Positions 9,543 to 20,615 of a DNA stretch of 64,000 nucleotides are shown one piece after another (positions within the stretch are counted from its first letter, which is position 1; every line of letters starts with the position of its first letter). A program made the position numbers and the translations under genes. Under the pieces are notes generated by a model, which saw nothing but the letters and a program-made list of their open reading frames with translations, had not been told where the DNA came from and ran no database searches. Source of the DNA: Bufo bufo (taxonomy: Eukaryota; Chordata; Amphibia; Anura; Bufonidae). The stretch spans positions 7,259,677 to 7,323,676 of the forward strand of contig NC_053397.1 of the NCBI RefSeq assembly GCF_905171765.1, written 5' to 3'.

Positions 9543-9866
9543 ATAACACTGCCGCCTCCGCAGCAGATAGTCCATGTACAAAGCACGTGTTGATAAAGAT
9601 ATCACAAGATGGCGGTATGCATAAGATAGTGGTTCAACTGTTCAATCTTGTCATTCAACATAAAATGGTGGATATATTTCTCTCTTTAGTATCTGTACAT
9701 TTACTTTAAGTTATTTAAGCACTTTATGATCTCTCTGAGAGGTATATCTGAGGTCTAACTAATAGTTATACTTGCTCAAATTGGTTTGCAGTTAGCAGTA
9801 ACTATTTACAGATTGGTTGATTATGATCTGGTATGGTTGTTGATAGGAAATCTCAACGTCCCACTT
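9543..9866. other. Sequence beyond the primer-site-like motif, no gene
   Basis: If the motif at 9867-9882 is a true primer site, this is leader of a further retroviral copy. No reading frame of note. Confidence 0.3.
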
Positions 9867-9882
9867 GGTACCCCTGGCACCA

Positions 9883-10289
9883 AACTTCTAGTATCGGCTT
9901 GGTTTGAGTCTTGTTCTGACTTCAGGAGAGAGCTTCACTCAGTAGGGAATAAAAGACACAACAATGGTGTACTGAATGAACACTCTGAAGTTTATTTTTA
10001 ATGCAGACAGGTTATATAGAGGGGGTTTTACCCCCTTTATTAGCATATCAACGTAAGTTGTTTATTCAACCTATCATATTAACACGTTCTATTCTACAGA
10101 CAGCAAAAGAGAAACAAAAACGGAACTTCAATATTAGGAATATTGTCCGGGAGTAGTGCCAAAGAGATAAAATTCAGGGTTACAGAGAAAAGATACTTAA
10201 CAGCAATCAGAGTTAGTTTATAACAGAGAAATGAAACTTTAACAGAAAGCAGATTTAGTTTTAACATATAAAAACATGGATTCCTTTCA
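9883..10289 (-). repeat. Retroviral LTR downstream of the env remnant (minus; distal boundary uncertain)
   Basis: On the complement a purine-rich tract (AAGAGGGGATT) is followed by TGAAAGGAATCC, a plausible LTR start at 10289. A TATA box (CTATATAAC) lies at 10010-10019 and an AATAAA just downstream. The distal end near 9883 shows no canonical CA. Next to it, on the complement, is TGGTGCCAGGGGTACC (9867-9882), which resembles a primer-binding site, although none is expected after a 3' LTR. Confidence 0.6.
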
Positions 10290-10315
10290 AATCCCCTCTT
10301 AGAACCTTTAGTGTA

Positions 10316-11787
10316 TCACACTACATGGTTCTTTTCTTTCTTGTCCTTGTTCTCTCTATACGATATTAGGTAATTCTTATACCCATCTGGGCTTCGATCC
10401 TCCTGGGGTACAGTAGTCTGATATAATGACATATTAGAGAGCCCTTTTTCTAGCATTCGTCTCACACAAGGAATAACACATAATGCTACTACACCTATTA
10501 CTACAATTACTATTAGTATGACAATCCCTAGTTGCATGAGACCTTGTTTCCAACTTGTGAACCACCCAAAGTATTGATCCCATGGATTATTTATACCTGA
10601 GTTCTTTTTCAGTTCTATTGACAGATCTTCAAGCTTTTTTATAGCTATTGTGACCTTACCAGTGGGACCAGTATTATTTGGTATGTATGTGCAGCAGGAG
10701 GTTGGATCAGTCAATACTCGGCACACTCCGCCCTTCTCTGCGAGAATCATATCCAACACCATTCGATTCTGGAATGTCATGATTGAGTCCGCTTGTAGTT
10801 CTTCTGCTACCCCTTGTAATGCATCTCTGGTATAGTTTACAAACCTTTGCTGATTGTAGTATATGTAATTTATCCAATCCACATTTTTATTCACAGTAAT
10901 GATGGGAAATATTGATTCAAATCCGGCAGCTACTTGATCTCTAGCTTTGAACTCATCTCGGACCCCTCTTGGAACACCTATTGCATCTATATACACATGG
11001 GGATCAAAACTTGAAAGGGGGCTGCTTCTTTTGTTTCTCTTTAGCACCCCTTTTTCTATAATATCTGATTCAGTAAAAATGTGCATGTTCATTATAACTT
11101 TGGCAAGCGCACATTCACCTTTCCAGGCACCTTCCAATCTGGATCTTATTTTTCCATCTCCACAGATCCAGTACACATCTCCTATGGAGTACACTTGGTT
11201 CTGAGTGAGGGATATGTTCAGATTGCTGTATTTGTGACAATAACCTTTGGTGAAATTCTGTACATTCCTCCCATGTGTACTCCCTTTGTAACATGTGTAG
11301 TTACCTGGATACCTTCTCCTGGGCGAGGATTTTTTAACAGAGGGTATTTTGATTTCCATTCTGTACATGCACTGTGGTTATAAGACATATTAACAAAAAG
11401 AGTCAAAAAACATTCTTCAACACTTTCTGGTAACACTAGGGGTACGGTACCTAGGTGTGGCCTGGCAGCACCGCATATGTAACAGTTACTTTTATTCACA
11501 GAGGCTGCACTATACTTCATCCACTCCAGCCACAAATTAACATCAGAAAAACCCGTCTCCATGGCCAAAGTATCCTCATATGTGGGATCAGATATGGCCC
11601 TTAGGTTTTTTAGAGAAACTATATGTGGGGCTAGTGGGTTTTTGGGGACACCTGTGATGGGTTGGTATTCCTTAGACTTATACATATCTCTAAGTCTATA
11701 GATACCAATAGATTGGGTTAACACCTCATTAGATAAAATTAGACAAATTAAAAGGGAGACCTTCTTTAATAGTAAAAAGGAAGAGGG
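10316..11787 (-). pseudogene. Endogenous retrovirus envelope, broken
   Basis: Gamma-type env in two frames. The surface part (stop at 11218) has a CXXC motif (NCYICGA), several N-glycosylation sites and a hydrophobic signal-like stretch upstream of 11724 (FLLLKKVSLLICLIL). No ATG remains before an in-frame TGA at 11788-11790. The transmembrane part (11368-10316) has a furin-type R-X-K-R site (RNKRSS), an immunosuppressive-like segment around LQADSIMTFQNRMVLDMIL, a membrane anchor near residues 270-300 (LGIVILIVIVVIGVVALCV) and tail tyrosine motifs. The two frames overlap over 11218-11368, so a frameshift lies there, probably near 11300-11340. The cysteine motif after the helix is C-X8-CC instead of the usual C-X6-CC. 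No pol is found upstream: a Penelope element begins in the opposite strand. It resembles the fish/amphibian env group with a D-A-I-G-V-P-R-G segment. Confidence 0.85.
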
Positions 11788-11819
11788 TCAGAAAAAGAGA
11801 ACAAATAACCAACTGAGGT

Positions 11820-12480
11820 TAATAATACCATTTAATAATCAACATAGAGGTATCTTGAAAATAGTCAACAAGCATTGGCATTATTTGCAGAAGGACAAGA
11901 TCATAGGAGGGGAAATTCCATCAAAACCTTGTGTAACGTTCTCTAAAGCCCCAAATTTAGGGATACAGATAGCCCCCACAATTAAAAAGTTAAATCAACA
12001 ACAAATGTCTGTGCAAAAGTGGATAGGCCTGAAAGGCTTTTTCAGGTGCGGTGCATGTAACGCATGTTCCATAATCTCCTTCCCAAAAAAGACTATAGAA
12101 GTAACATCAAGTGTCAATGGACATACACATCAAATTAAGGAGTTTCTAACTTGTAATTCGAGCAGTGTGATTTATGTTATCACTTGTCCATGTAATAAAC
12201 AGTACGTGGGACGCACTAAAAGGACTCTGAAAAAACGTATATCGGAACATATGGCCAACATACGAAAGGGGGACATTAAACATACTTTATCCCATCACTT
12301 TAAAAGTGCACATAATCAAGATCCGTCTGGCATATGCTGCGATAGAGCATGTTAATAGACAATGGCGTGGTGGGGAACATATAAAGTGTATGTCCAGATT
12401 GGAATCCCAACAAATTTTTGAATTCGACTCATTAGTCCCGTAAGGTCTGAACGCAGATATGGAAGTATTTGGATTTTTGT
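11820..12480 (+). pseudogene. Penelope-like element, 3' end with GIY-YIG endonuclease (PLE-1)
   Basis: The open part (to 12355) ends in a GIY-YIG nuclease: a zinc-binding-like FRCGACNACS near 12040, then VIYVITCPCNKQYVGRTKRT with the downstream R and EH residues of the family. A frame change near 12335-12340 moves the remainder (AIEHVNRQWRGGEHIKC, RLESQQIFEFDSLVP) to another frame, followed by a stop and GLNADMEVFGF, the usual Penelope C-terminus. The reverse transcriptase half is missing. Penelope-like retroelements couple an RT with this endonuclease. The sequence abuts the env remnant on the opposite strand. Confidence 0.88.
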
Positions 12481-13060
12481 GAGTATCGGGTGGGGCTCCG
12501 GAATTGATGGAGGACCTCGGAGGTGTTTTTCCGACCTCGGGGTCCTTCCTTGATTCTGGGGCCCCATCCTTATATCTACCTAACAAAAATTGAGTTCCAA
12601 CTTGAGTCTGAGGTCCCATCCTTATATCAATATAAGAAAAATTGAGATTGAGCTACATCATTGGAGAAAGTTTTCCCTTGTTTTTATGATTAAGTAAACA
12701 TCACTCTGGAAATCCTTGTTTCTATGATTAGGCAAACATTATTATTGAAATGCTTTATAGGGGTATCTCTCTTAAGTGTTCTGCAGCATTCGGCAAAAAA
12801 ACGCCCCTATACATAAAAAATGCATGAAAAACGCATGGGAATCGCACATGCGTTTCTTTGTTTTTGAAGCAACTAATGGGCAGAAACGTCTAATTAGAGG
12901 ATAAGGATGATATAGGGAATGTATTTTTATTGTATTTGGACATTTTTTATGATCTTTTGTTTAACATGTTTAAAGAAAATTCCACCCCAGCTTTTGTGTC
13001 TTCTGAATTTTCTGGGTGGAGTTTACAGGATATAAAAGAGGCACATGGAGGTTCATAAAA
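12481..13060. other. 3' region of PLE-1, no gene
   Basis: AT-rich 3' sequence between the endonuclease and the ribozyme-like motif, including a palindromic run (ATGCATGAAAAACGCATGGG) near 12820. No coding support. Confidence 0.5.
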
Positions 13061-13112
13061 TTACCACTGAGGAAGGCATAAGACCAAAATTATACTCCGA
13101 AACGCGTTTGAT
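13060..13112 (+). ncRNA. Candidate hammerhead ribozyme of PLE-1
   Basis: CTGAGGA at 13067-13073 fits the core CUGANGA. GAAA follows at 13099-13102 and continues into ACGCGTTT (13102-13109), a palindromic minimal stem III ending in UH at the expected cleavage site. Minimal hammerheads with ACGCGT, probably acting as dimers, are known from Penelope-like long terminal repeats, and the motif lies downstream of the endonuclease as expected. The base pair closing stem II is not Watson-Crick as read, so activity is doubtful. Confidence 0.45.
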
Positions 13113-14065
13113 TTATTTTAAGAATCGGTTTCCAGTGCCACCTGAAGAAAAAATTTTAAGAATACTGCCGGCAGTGAACATCTTTGAAAACATCGATTTG
13201 ATAAGAGAGGAAAGTAAACATTCGCTAAGGACATCTAGCAAGAAGGAAGTGAGACACGGAGGTAATCTCGCGATAATATACTACGGATCTTTGGGAAACA
13301 AGCGCAACACATGCCAGTACCATGTGGTAATTCAGATGCCTTGGAAAATATAAACCAAATCTTAAGGCCGAGAAATCGCGAGTACCTCATGAATGTCGCT
13401 TCACTAAGTTTATATACCGAATCTTTGGATCAAAAAGATCAAATACATCTTTGGATCAAATGCATCACGCGATCGATAAACAACTATGACTATTTAATAA
13501 GTGTCGCTCAAACAAATGTGCACACTGAACCCTTGCTTTATCAAGTTCTTACCGAACTCTCGCTTTATCAAGCTCTTACAACGAACTTGTGTGGCCATTT
13601 GAAAATCATTCAGCTGCTTTGGTCTTGTTCGTTTAAAGAGATATAGTCACTGATATATGGAGTGTGATGCCTGAACAACTGACATATTCAGTATAATGTT
13701 CGAAGAACCTTCATTTTTATAACAAATATGTGCACGTTTGGATTCAACCAATATTATTCTACATAATAAAAGCCCTGTGTGCATGCGCTGTGTCCGTGTG
13801 TGTGTCACCAGTTTTGCACTGGGCATGCGCGGCGGGGCGTCCAATCAGGACACAGCGCTCCACACACGCACACACACACACAGACACACACACAGAGCGC
13901 TCCATAATTGTTTAACCCCTTCCATGCCACGGTCATTAGGGACCGCTGTCTGGAAGGGGCTAACCATTGGGCCGCTGCTCTGCCCTGGCAGCGGCCTGAT
14001 GCTTGAAGGGTTAAGATCCCTCCCCGCTGTGTGCTGCTGCCGCTGGCCACCAATGAGAACAGAGA
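13113..14065. other. Low-complexity and unassigned sequence
   Basis: To about 13730 it may still be Penelope terminal repeat. From about 13757 (TCTACATAATAAAAGCCC) it changes to GT/AC-rich DNA with a CA microsatellite at 13861-13890; the start is reminiscent of Helitron ends but there is no supporting 3' end. A motif near 13835-13860 (CCAATCAGGACA, CGCTCCACA) recurs near 16265. No gene. Confidence 0.4.
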
Positions 14066-14324
14066 GGAGTAGAAGGGAGGGACTGTGGCCACTGCGCCAC
14101 CAATGAATATAGTAAATGCTTGACTACAAACGTAGCCTGCGTGTGCCGGCCATATGCCATACCCGGCCCCCGGCCTATCTGTCACTGCGATCCGCTGCAA
14201 TTAACCCCTCAGGTCATAGAGGCCGGGTATGGGATATGGCCGGCACACGCATACTATGTTTGTATTCAAGCATTAACTATATTCATTGGTGGCGCAGTGG
14301 CCATAGTCCCTCCATTCTACTCCC
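14066..14324. repeat. Large inverted repeat, arms of about 103 bp
   Basis: The left arm (14066-14168) and right arm (14221-14324) are near-perfect reverse complements, from GGAGTAGAAGGGAGG inward to ATACCCGGCC, around a 52-base loop. Few mismatches are seen. Confidence 0.9.
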
Positions 14325-14505
14325 CATCGTCTCAGTATTATATAAATTGGGCCCCCTTCCCCGCAGTGCGCCCCCCCCCCCCCCCCCCCCCACAGTATTA
14401 AATCATTGGTGGCAGTTGCCCCTGGGTCCCCCCCTCCTCACCCATTGGTGGCAGTGGCAGCTTCTGATCGGAGACCTAGCAGTGTAATCCTGGGGCTCCA
14501 ATCAG

Positions 14506-14594
14506 TTACCATGGCAGCCAGGACACTGCTGAAGCATTGGCTGCCATGGTAAGCTCCCTGCTGCCGTGTGCGCTATGCACAGGGCAGCAGGGAG
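14506..14594. repeat. Two consecutive perfect hairpins
   Basis: TTACCATGGCAGCCA (14506-14520) pairs with TGGCTGCCATGGTAA (14538-14552). Directly after it CTCCCTGCTGCC (14554-14565) pairs with GGGCAGCAGGGAG (14582-14594). Confidence 0.85.
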
Positions 14595-14949
14595 AGTGTG
14601 AAGTCCTATTTACCCTAATAGAGCTCATAGTTAGTAAATAAAAAGTATAAAAAAGTTTAACCCCCCCTAAAATATACAAAAGTAATATATTGCGATATAT
14701 ATCGTTATCGCACATGCTTCAAATTATATCGCTATATAGATTTTAGACCATATCGCCCAGCCCCTAAGTTCAATACACTGCAGTACACTATATAGGGTTC
14801 TGCAGTGTGTTGTAAGCCATCAGACCCACTGGATCGTCAAGAACCAAGTGGGTCTGGGTCCAAAAAATGTAAAAAAAAGAGTGAAAAAAGTAAAAAAAAA
14901 AAAAAAAAACTTCCTATATACATACATAATTGGTTAAAAATGTAAAAAA

Positions 14950-16160
14950 TAAAAAAACACTAAACATGTTTGGTATCTCTGCGTCCATAAAGACCTGGTC
15001 TATAAAAGGATCATGTTACTTTTACCGCATGGTGAACACAATAAAATAAAAAACTATGATGGAATTTCAATTGTACCCACCGCACTTCCCAAAAAGTGGT
15101 TTAAAAAGTGATCAAAACATTCATATGTATCCAAAATTAGCACCAATCAAACCGTGACCTCATCCCACAAAAAAATGAACCCCTACATAAGCCAATCATC
15201 CAAAAAAATAAAAAAAATATGGCTTTCAGAAAATGGAGACACAAAAACATGATTTATTTTTAAAACATGCTTTTATTGAATAAAATAAAGGTAAAAAAAT
15301 TCACATATTAGGTATCGTCATGTCCGTAATGACCTGCTCTAAAAAAATAGCATGTAATCTAGCCCATCTGGTGAACACCATAAAAAAATAAAATATGTGC
15401 CAAAAAAAAATCCATTTATTATCACCTTACATCACAAAAAGTGTAATACCAAGCAATCAAAAAGTTATATGTTCCCCATAATGGTACCAATAAAACCGTC
15501 ATCTCATCCCGCAAAAAATTAGATCCTACCTATGACAATCGCCAAAAAAAAAAAAAGCTTTCAGAAAATGGAGACACAAAAACATGATTTTTTTTTCAAA
15601 CATTCTTTTATTGAATAAAATAAAAAAATGCACATATTAGGCATCGCTGTGTCCGTAACAACTAGCTATATAAAAATAGTATGTGATCAAACCCGTCTGG
15701 TGAACGCTGTAAAAAAATAAAATTAAAAAATGTGCCAAAAAAGCAATTTTGGATCACCTTACATCACAAAAAGTGTAATACCAAGCGATCAAAAATATAT
15801 ATGTGCCCCAAAATGGTACCAATCAAAGCATCATCTCTTCCAGCAAAAAATGAGACCCTACTTAAGACAATCACCAAAAAAATTTAAAAAATATGGCTTT
15901 CAGAAAATGGAAACTCAAAAAAAAAATTCAAAACATTTTTTATTGTGTAAATCCAAAATAAAAAAAAATACAAAAAACGTATTAGAGAGAGCTGCTACAC
16001 TTCTCTTTTCCTTAAAAAACGTATTAGGTATCGCCACATCGTTACGATCTGCTCTATGAAAATATCACATTATCTACTCTGTCAGGTGAACATTGTAAAA
16101 AACAAATAAAAACTGTGCCAGAACATCCATTTTTTGGTTAACTTAAATCATAAAAAGAGT
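14950..16160. repeat. Tandem satellite, about four units of 330-390 bp
   Basis: AT-rich units share a TTAGGTATCG-CCGTAA-GGTGAAC series, with marks at 14971, 15311, 15641 and 16027. The repeated GGTACCAAT, CATCACAAAAAGTG and TTTCAGAAAATGGA elements occur in order. Runs of A are frequent and non-coding. The stretch 14595-14949 before it is also AT-rich and without a gene. Confidence 0.85.
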
Positions 16161-16439
16161 AATATATATCCACACACACAATGCACAACTACCTCTAGCA
16201 AAAGATTTCTATACTGCAGGAATAACCCTAATAATAACACGCCCCCCGCACCGCTCACACCAGCGTGCCGACCAATCAGGACATGACGCTCCACATGCCG
16301 CCTGCACCGCCCACACCTGCGCGCCGGCTAACAGGTCGGAGCGCCACCATTTCTGTTTGTCAGTCCCAGCTGCCATTTCTGTTCGTCAGTCACAGCACAA
16401 TCAGCCATATAGAGAGGAGCCCCTGTCAGTAGTCTGACC

Positions 16440-16960
16440 TACCAGTCGCTATCAGCAGTCTCAGCACCAGCAGTCAGTGCCAGTCGTACAGCCAAAGCCA
16501 CCAGTTACAGTGCCAGCAGTGTCATTCACCAGTCAGTGCCAGCCATCTCAACCATTTCAGTGCCACCAGCCACAGCCAGCAGTCTCAGCCACCAGTCAGT
16601 GCCAGCAGTCTCAGCTACAGCCAGCACTCAGTGCCAGCAGTCTCAGCCACAGCCAGCAGTCAGTGCCAGCAGTCTCTTCCACAGTCGCCAGTCTCAGCCA
16701 CCAGTCAGTGCTAGCATTCTCAGCTACAGCCAGCACTCTCAGCCATAAGCTGTAGCCAGCAGTCTCCACCACAGCCACCAGTCAGTGCCAGCATTCTCAG
16801 CCACAGTCACCAGTCAGTGCCAGCAGTCTCAGCCACCAGCCGCAGTCAGCAGTCTCAGCCACGGCCAGCACTTAGTGCCAGCAGTCTCAGCCACATGCCA
16901 CAGCCAGCAATTTCAGCCACCAGCCACATCCACCAGTCAGTGCCAGCAGTCTAATGGGGG
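16440..16960. repeat. Minisatellite rich in CAGTCAGTGCCAGCAGTCTC
   Basis: Irregular units of about 26-33 bp combine CAGTCAGTGCCAGCAGTCTC with CAGCCAC(AG/CAG)CCAG. Apparent Ser/Gln/Pro-rich frames here only reflect the repeat. Confidence 0.9.
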
Positions 16961-17411
16961 CGGGCCAGCAGCACGGCAAACATGCCTAGAGGTGGTCATA
17001 ATAAAACTACGGAAGGCCAAAACGTTAGTGTGAAAGTAGCCTTACAGTGATTTTCATGCCTAATGACTCAAAAAAGAAAAAAGTAGCAGCACTTACGTAT
17101 CTATAGCAAAAAGTCTCTATGGTGGTGGTGCCTGCAGTGTTGGATGCCAGTCTGTAGTATCCTCAAATCTTCCAGAGTAAATCAAAATAAATCTGCAGCA
17201 CTGATTGGACAGAGACAGACACACCTGCTACTGGTAACACCCAGCAGTACCTTTAGGGTCCATTCACACTTCTGTATTTTTGTTTTCCAGATTTTCGTTC
17301 TGCTTTTTGCGGATCAGTGTTTCCGGAAAAACCTTCAGTTTTTACCAATTGTACATCCGCATACATTCTGTTTTTCCTAAAAAAAAAAAAAAAAAAACGG
17401 AAGGCGGAATA
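16961..17411. other. Spacer without gene
   Basis: Contains a fragment resembling the frog-type GGGTCCATTCACAC sequence near 17258 and an A-run at 17380-17397. No coding evidence. Confidence 0.5.
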
Positions 17412-17413
17412 TA

Positions 17414-18332
17414 CAGTACAGACCAAAAGTTTGGACACACCTTCTCATTCAAAGAGTTTTCTTTATTTTCATGACTATGAAGGCATCAAAACTATGAATT
17501 AACACATGTGGAATTATATACATAACAAACAAGTGTGAAACAACTGAAAATATGTCATATTCTAGGTTCTTCAAAGTAGCCACCTTTTGCTTTGATTACT
17601 GCTTTGCACACTCTTGGCATTCTCTTGATGAGCTTCAAGAGGTAGTCCCCTGAAATGGTCTTCCAACAGTCCTGAAGGAGTTCCCAGAGATGCTTAGCAC
17701 TTGTTGGCCCTTTTGCCTTCACTCTGCGGTCCAGCTCACCCCAAACCATCTCGATTGGGTTCAGGTCCGGTGACTGTGGAGGCCAGGTCATCTGGCGCAG
17801 CACCCCATCACTCTCCTTCATGGTCAAATAGCCCTTACTTTCAAAGTTTTCCCAATTTTTCGGCTGACTGACTGACCTTCATTTCTTAAAGTAATGATAG
17901 CCACTCGTTTTTCTTTACTTAGCAGTTTTTTTCGTACCATAATACAAATTCTAACAGTCTATTCAGTAGGACTATCAGCTGTGTATCCACCTGACTTCTC
18001 CTCAACGCAACTGATGGTCCCAACCCCATTTATAAGGCAAGAAATCCCACTTATTAAACCTGACAGGGCACACCTGTGAAGTGAAAACCATTTCAGGGGA
18101 CTACCTCTTGAAGCTCATCAAGAGAATGCCAAGAGTGTGCAAAGCAGTAATCAAAGCAAAAGGTGGCTACTTTGAAGAACCTAGAATATGACATATTGTC
18201 AGTTGTTTCACACTTGTTTGTTATGTATATAATTCCACATGTGTTAATTCATAGTTTTGATGCCTTCATAGTCATGAAAATAAAGAAAACTCTTTGAATG
18301 AGAAGGTGTGTCCAAACTTTTGGTCTGTACTG
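17414..18332. mobile_element. Tc1-like fold-back element
   Basis: Inverted ends of about 248 bp (17414-17661 and 18088-18332), starting CAGTACAGACCAAAAGTTTG, are flanked by TA on both sides (17412-17413 and 18333-18334), the Tc1/mariner target. The left arm extends into the 3' part of the transposase gene and the right arm repeats that part inverted. The element is therefore an internally rearranged deletion derivative that cannot encode full transposase. Confidence 0.93.
17555..17827 (-). pseudogene. Tc1 transposase C-terminal fragment
   Basis: The complement encodes WPPQSPDLNPIEMVWGELDR, the block around the last catalytic acidic residue of Tc1 transposases, followed by a typical C-terminus (LIKRMPRVCKAVIKAKGGYF). 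The N-terminal DNA-binding domain and the first catalytic residues are missing, so it is non-functional. Confidence 0.92.
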
Positions 18333-18432
18333 TATATATATATATAAAAGTGGATCCAGTGGTGGATGGATTATGATTCTGGAATTCAGTTTTTAATATA
18401 TTTATTAAATCAGGAACATGATTGATAGCAAG

Positions 18433-18976
18433 TGTGGAGATTAGCTGTACAAATGGTAGGCAGTCGGCAGGATTGGATGCAACATAAGGGTTTTATTGGA
18501 AAAAAACACAACTCAAATTTAGTCCAACAGGATGGCTTGGCTTCAGCCCATCAAAGTTCAGTCACATAAAGCACTTATCTTCAGCCCTCATGTGTCATAT
18601 AACAGTTCAATTGTTAAACAGGCAAAATACAGGAGTCACCTTTGTGCAGAATCTTGTCTTTTCCCTTCTCAGGAACACTGTGGAGAGGAATGCTCCTAAG
18701 TCCTCTGCAGACCAACACCAAACACATACTGACAGTGTGTCTTTTAAATTAGCTTCCAGCTGGGTGAGGTGGTAACACAGGAGATGGAGTATGGGAGTGA
18801 CCTTCCCACCCAAACTCTTCAGTCACTCCTAAATCCCGGACCCAAGTTCCAGCTACCACAAACTCAGCAATCTAACATCACTGGTTTCCATTTACCTCTG
18901 GGATTTACATCACTGAGAGCAGCAGCCTCAGTGACACATACTTACCATCAATAACCTCACCCTTTAGATGCTTACA
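18433..18976 (-). repeat. gypsy-2 3' LTR
   Basis: Pairs with 23330-23873. The coding frame of RNase H runs into it, with its stop at 18905. Confidence 0.95.
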
Positions 18977-19430
18977 TATCCCCCCCCTCTGCCCAAGGCC
19001 AGGGGACTGGGCACTTGACCCTGATAGACAGTAAATCCTTGACAAGGCATCAGCATTAACATGAAGCTTCCCTGCCCTGTGCTCTACCACAAAATTAAAG
19101 TCCTGCAACTCCAGGAACCACCGTGTTACCCTTGCATTGTTTCCTTTATTTCGGCACATCCATTTTAAAGGGGCATGGTCAGATACCAAGCGGAACTTCC
19201 TACCTGCCAAATAGTACCTCAAAGCCACGAGGGCCCACTTTATTGCCAAACACTCCCTCTCCACTATTGAGTAGTTTCTCTCACAGGAGGTGAGTTTTCT
19301 ACTCAAATATATGATGGGGTGTTCTTCCCCATTTACCTCTTGTGACATTACTGCCCCTAAACCAACCTCTGAGGCATCGGTCTGGACAATAAACTCTTTT
19401 GAGAAGTCTGGTGCGATCAGCACAGGCTGA
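18905..19430 (-). pseudogene. gypsy-2 RNase H
   Basis: RNase H with QTDASEVGLGAVMSQ, RECLAIKWALVALRYYL and VSDHAPLKWM, ending after the ADALSR motif with a short tail that runs into the 3' LTR. It is in a different frame from the RT because of the length change in the A-run near 19445-19451. Confidence 0.92.
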
Positions 19431-20615
19431 CTGCATAGGGCTTTTTTTAAGGTCCTGAAACGCCTTTTCTGTCTCTTGAGACCACTGGACCATTACTGAC
19501 TTTCTCCCTTTCGTGAGGTCTGTTAATGGTGCTGCAATGGAGGCAAAGTTCGGGACAAATCTGCGGTAATAGCCAACAATCCCCAAGAACGCCTTCACCT
19601 GTTTTTTTGTCCGAGGCTGTGGCCACTTCTGAATTGCCTCCACTTTGTTTACCTGTGGTCTTATTGTGCCCTTACCTACAATATACCCCAGATAGCCAGC
19701 CTCCTCTAACCCAATAGCGCACTTCTCCGGGTTAGCAGTAAAGCCAGCTTTCCTGAGGGAATCCAGTACGGCCTGTACCTTACCTAGATGGGATTCCCAG
19801 TCCGTGCTAAAGACCACTATATCGTCTAAGTATGCTGCTGCGTACCTTTTATGGGGGCCCAAGACCCTGTCCATCGCTCTCTGGAAAGTGGCGGGTGCCC
19901 CTTGTAACCCAAAGGGCATCCTGGTATATTGAAAGAGCCCGTCTGGGGTGGAGAAGGCAGTCTTTTCCTTTGCCTTCTCTGATAGGGGAATCTGCCAGTA
20001 CCCCTTGGTGAGGTCAAGTGTGGTAATATACCTAGCTGGTCCCAACCTTTCAATTAATTCATCCACCCGGGGCATAGGATAGGAATCGCATTTAGAGACT
20101 TCATTTAGACGGCAGAAGTCATTGCAGAACCGCCAGGTCCCATTTGGCTTAGGCACTAATACAATGGGGCTGGACCACCCGCTTTTGGATTCCTCAATAA
20201 CCTGCAGAGCTAACATACGCTTTACCTCCTCAGAGACCGCTTGTCTCCGAGCCTCAGGGATTCTGTATGGTTTAAGGTTTATCGTTACCTCGGGGTCAGT
20301 GACTATATCATGCTGAATGACATCTGTAGTGCCTGGCAGGTCCGTAAAAATATCCCTGTTCTGCTGTAGAAACTCCTTGGTTTCTTGTTTTTGGGGTTTG
20401 GACAGGGTGTCACCTATTGCAACCTTTTCAATATCTGTGCGACAATCCATTTGGGGTTTTGTGGCCGCTACCAGGGACTCTCTATCCTTCCAAGGTTTTA
20501 TTAAATTGACGTGATAGAGTTGGATGGGCTTTCTTTTCCCAGGCTGATGTATTTTATAATTGACTTCTCCAACCCTTTCTACTACTTCAAAAGGACCCTG
20601 CCACTTGGCCAGAAA
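19299..20615 (-). pseudogene. gypsy-2 reverse transcriptase
   Basis: Continues in the frame of the integrase after the TAA. It shows the integrase tail (FLAKWQGPFEVVERVGEV) and then the RT: FCNDFCRLNEVSKCDSYPMP, ITTLDLTKGYWQIPL, MPFGLQGAPATFQRAMD, the active site AAYLDDIVVFS and FLGIVGYYRRF. Near 19445-19451 a run of seven A (complement) moves the frame, so the last residues before the stop at 19299 are out of register. RNase H continues in the next frame. Confidence 0.92.

Noticed and set aside
13045..13353. 102-codon frame across the ribozyme candidate
   Set aside because: No similarity recognised; it covers Penelope non-coding terminal repeat.
13757..13930. Helitron 5' end
   Set aside because: Only a loose TCTACATAATAAAAG resemblance; no CTRR end with hairpin and no Rep/helicase coding found.
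16477..17033. Ser/Gln/Pro-rich frames at 16.5-17.0 kb
   Set aside because: They are the minisatellite read in several frames.
18590..18954. Short frames in the gypsy-2 LTRs
   Set aside because: Duplicated with the LTR; no domain or start context.
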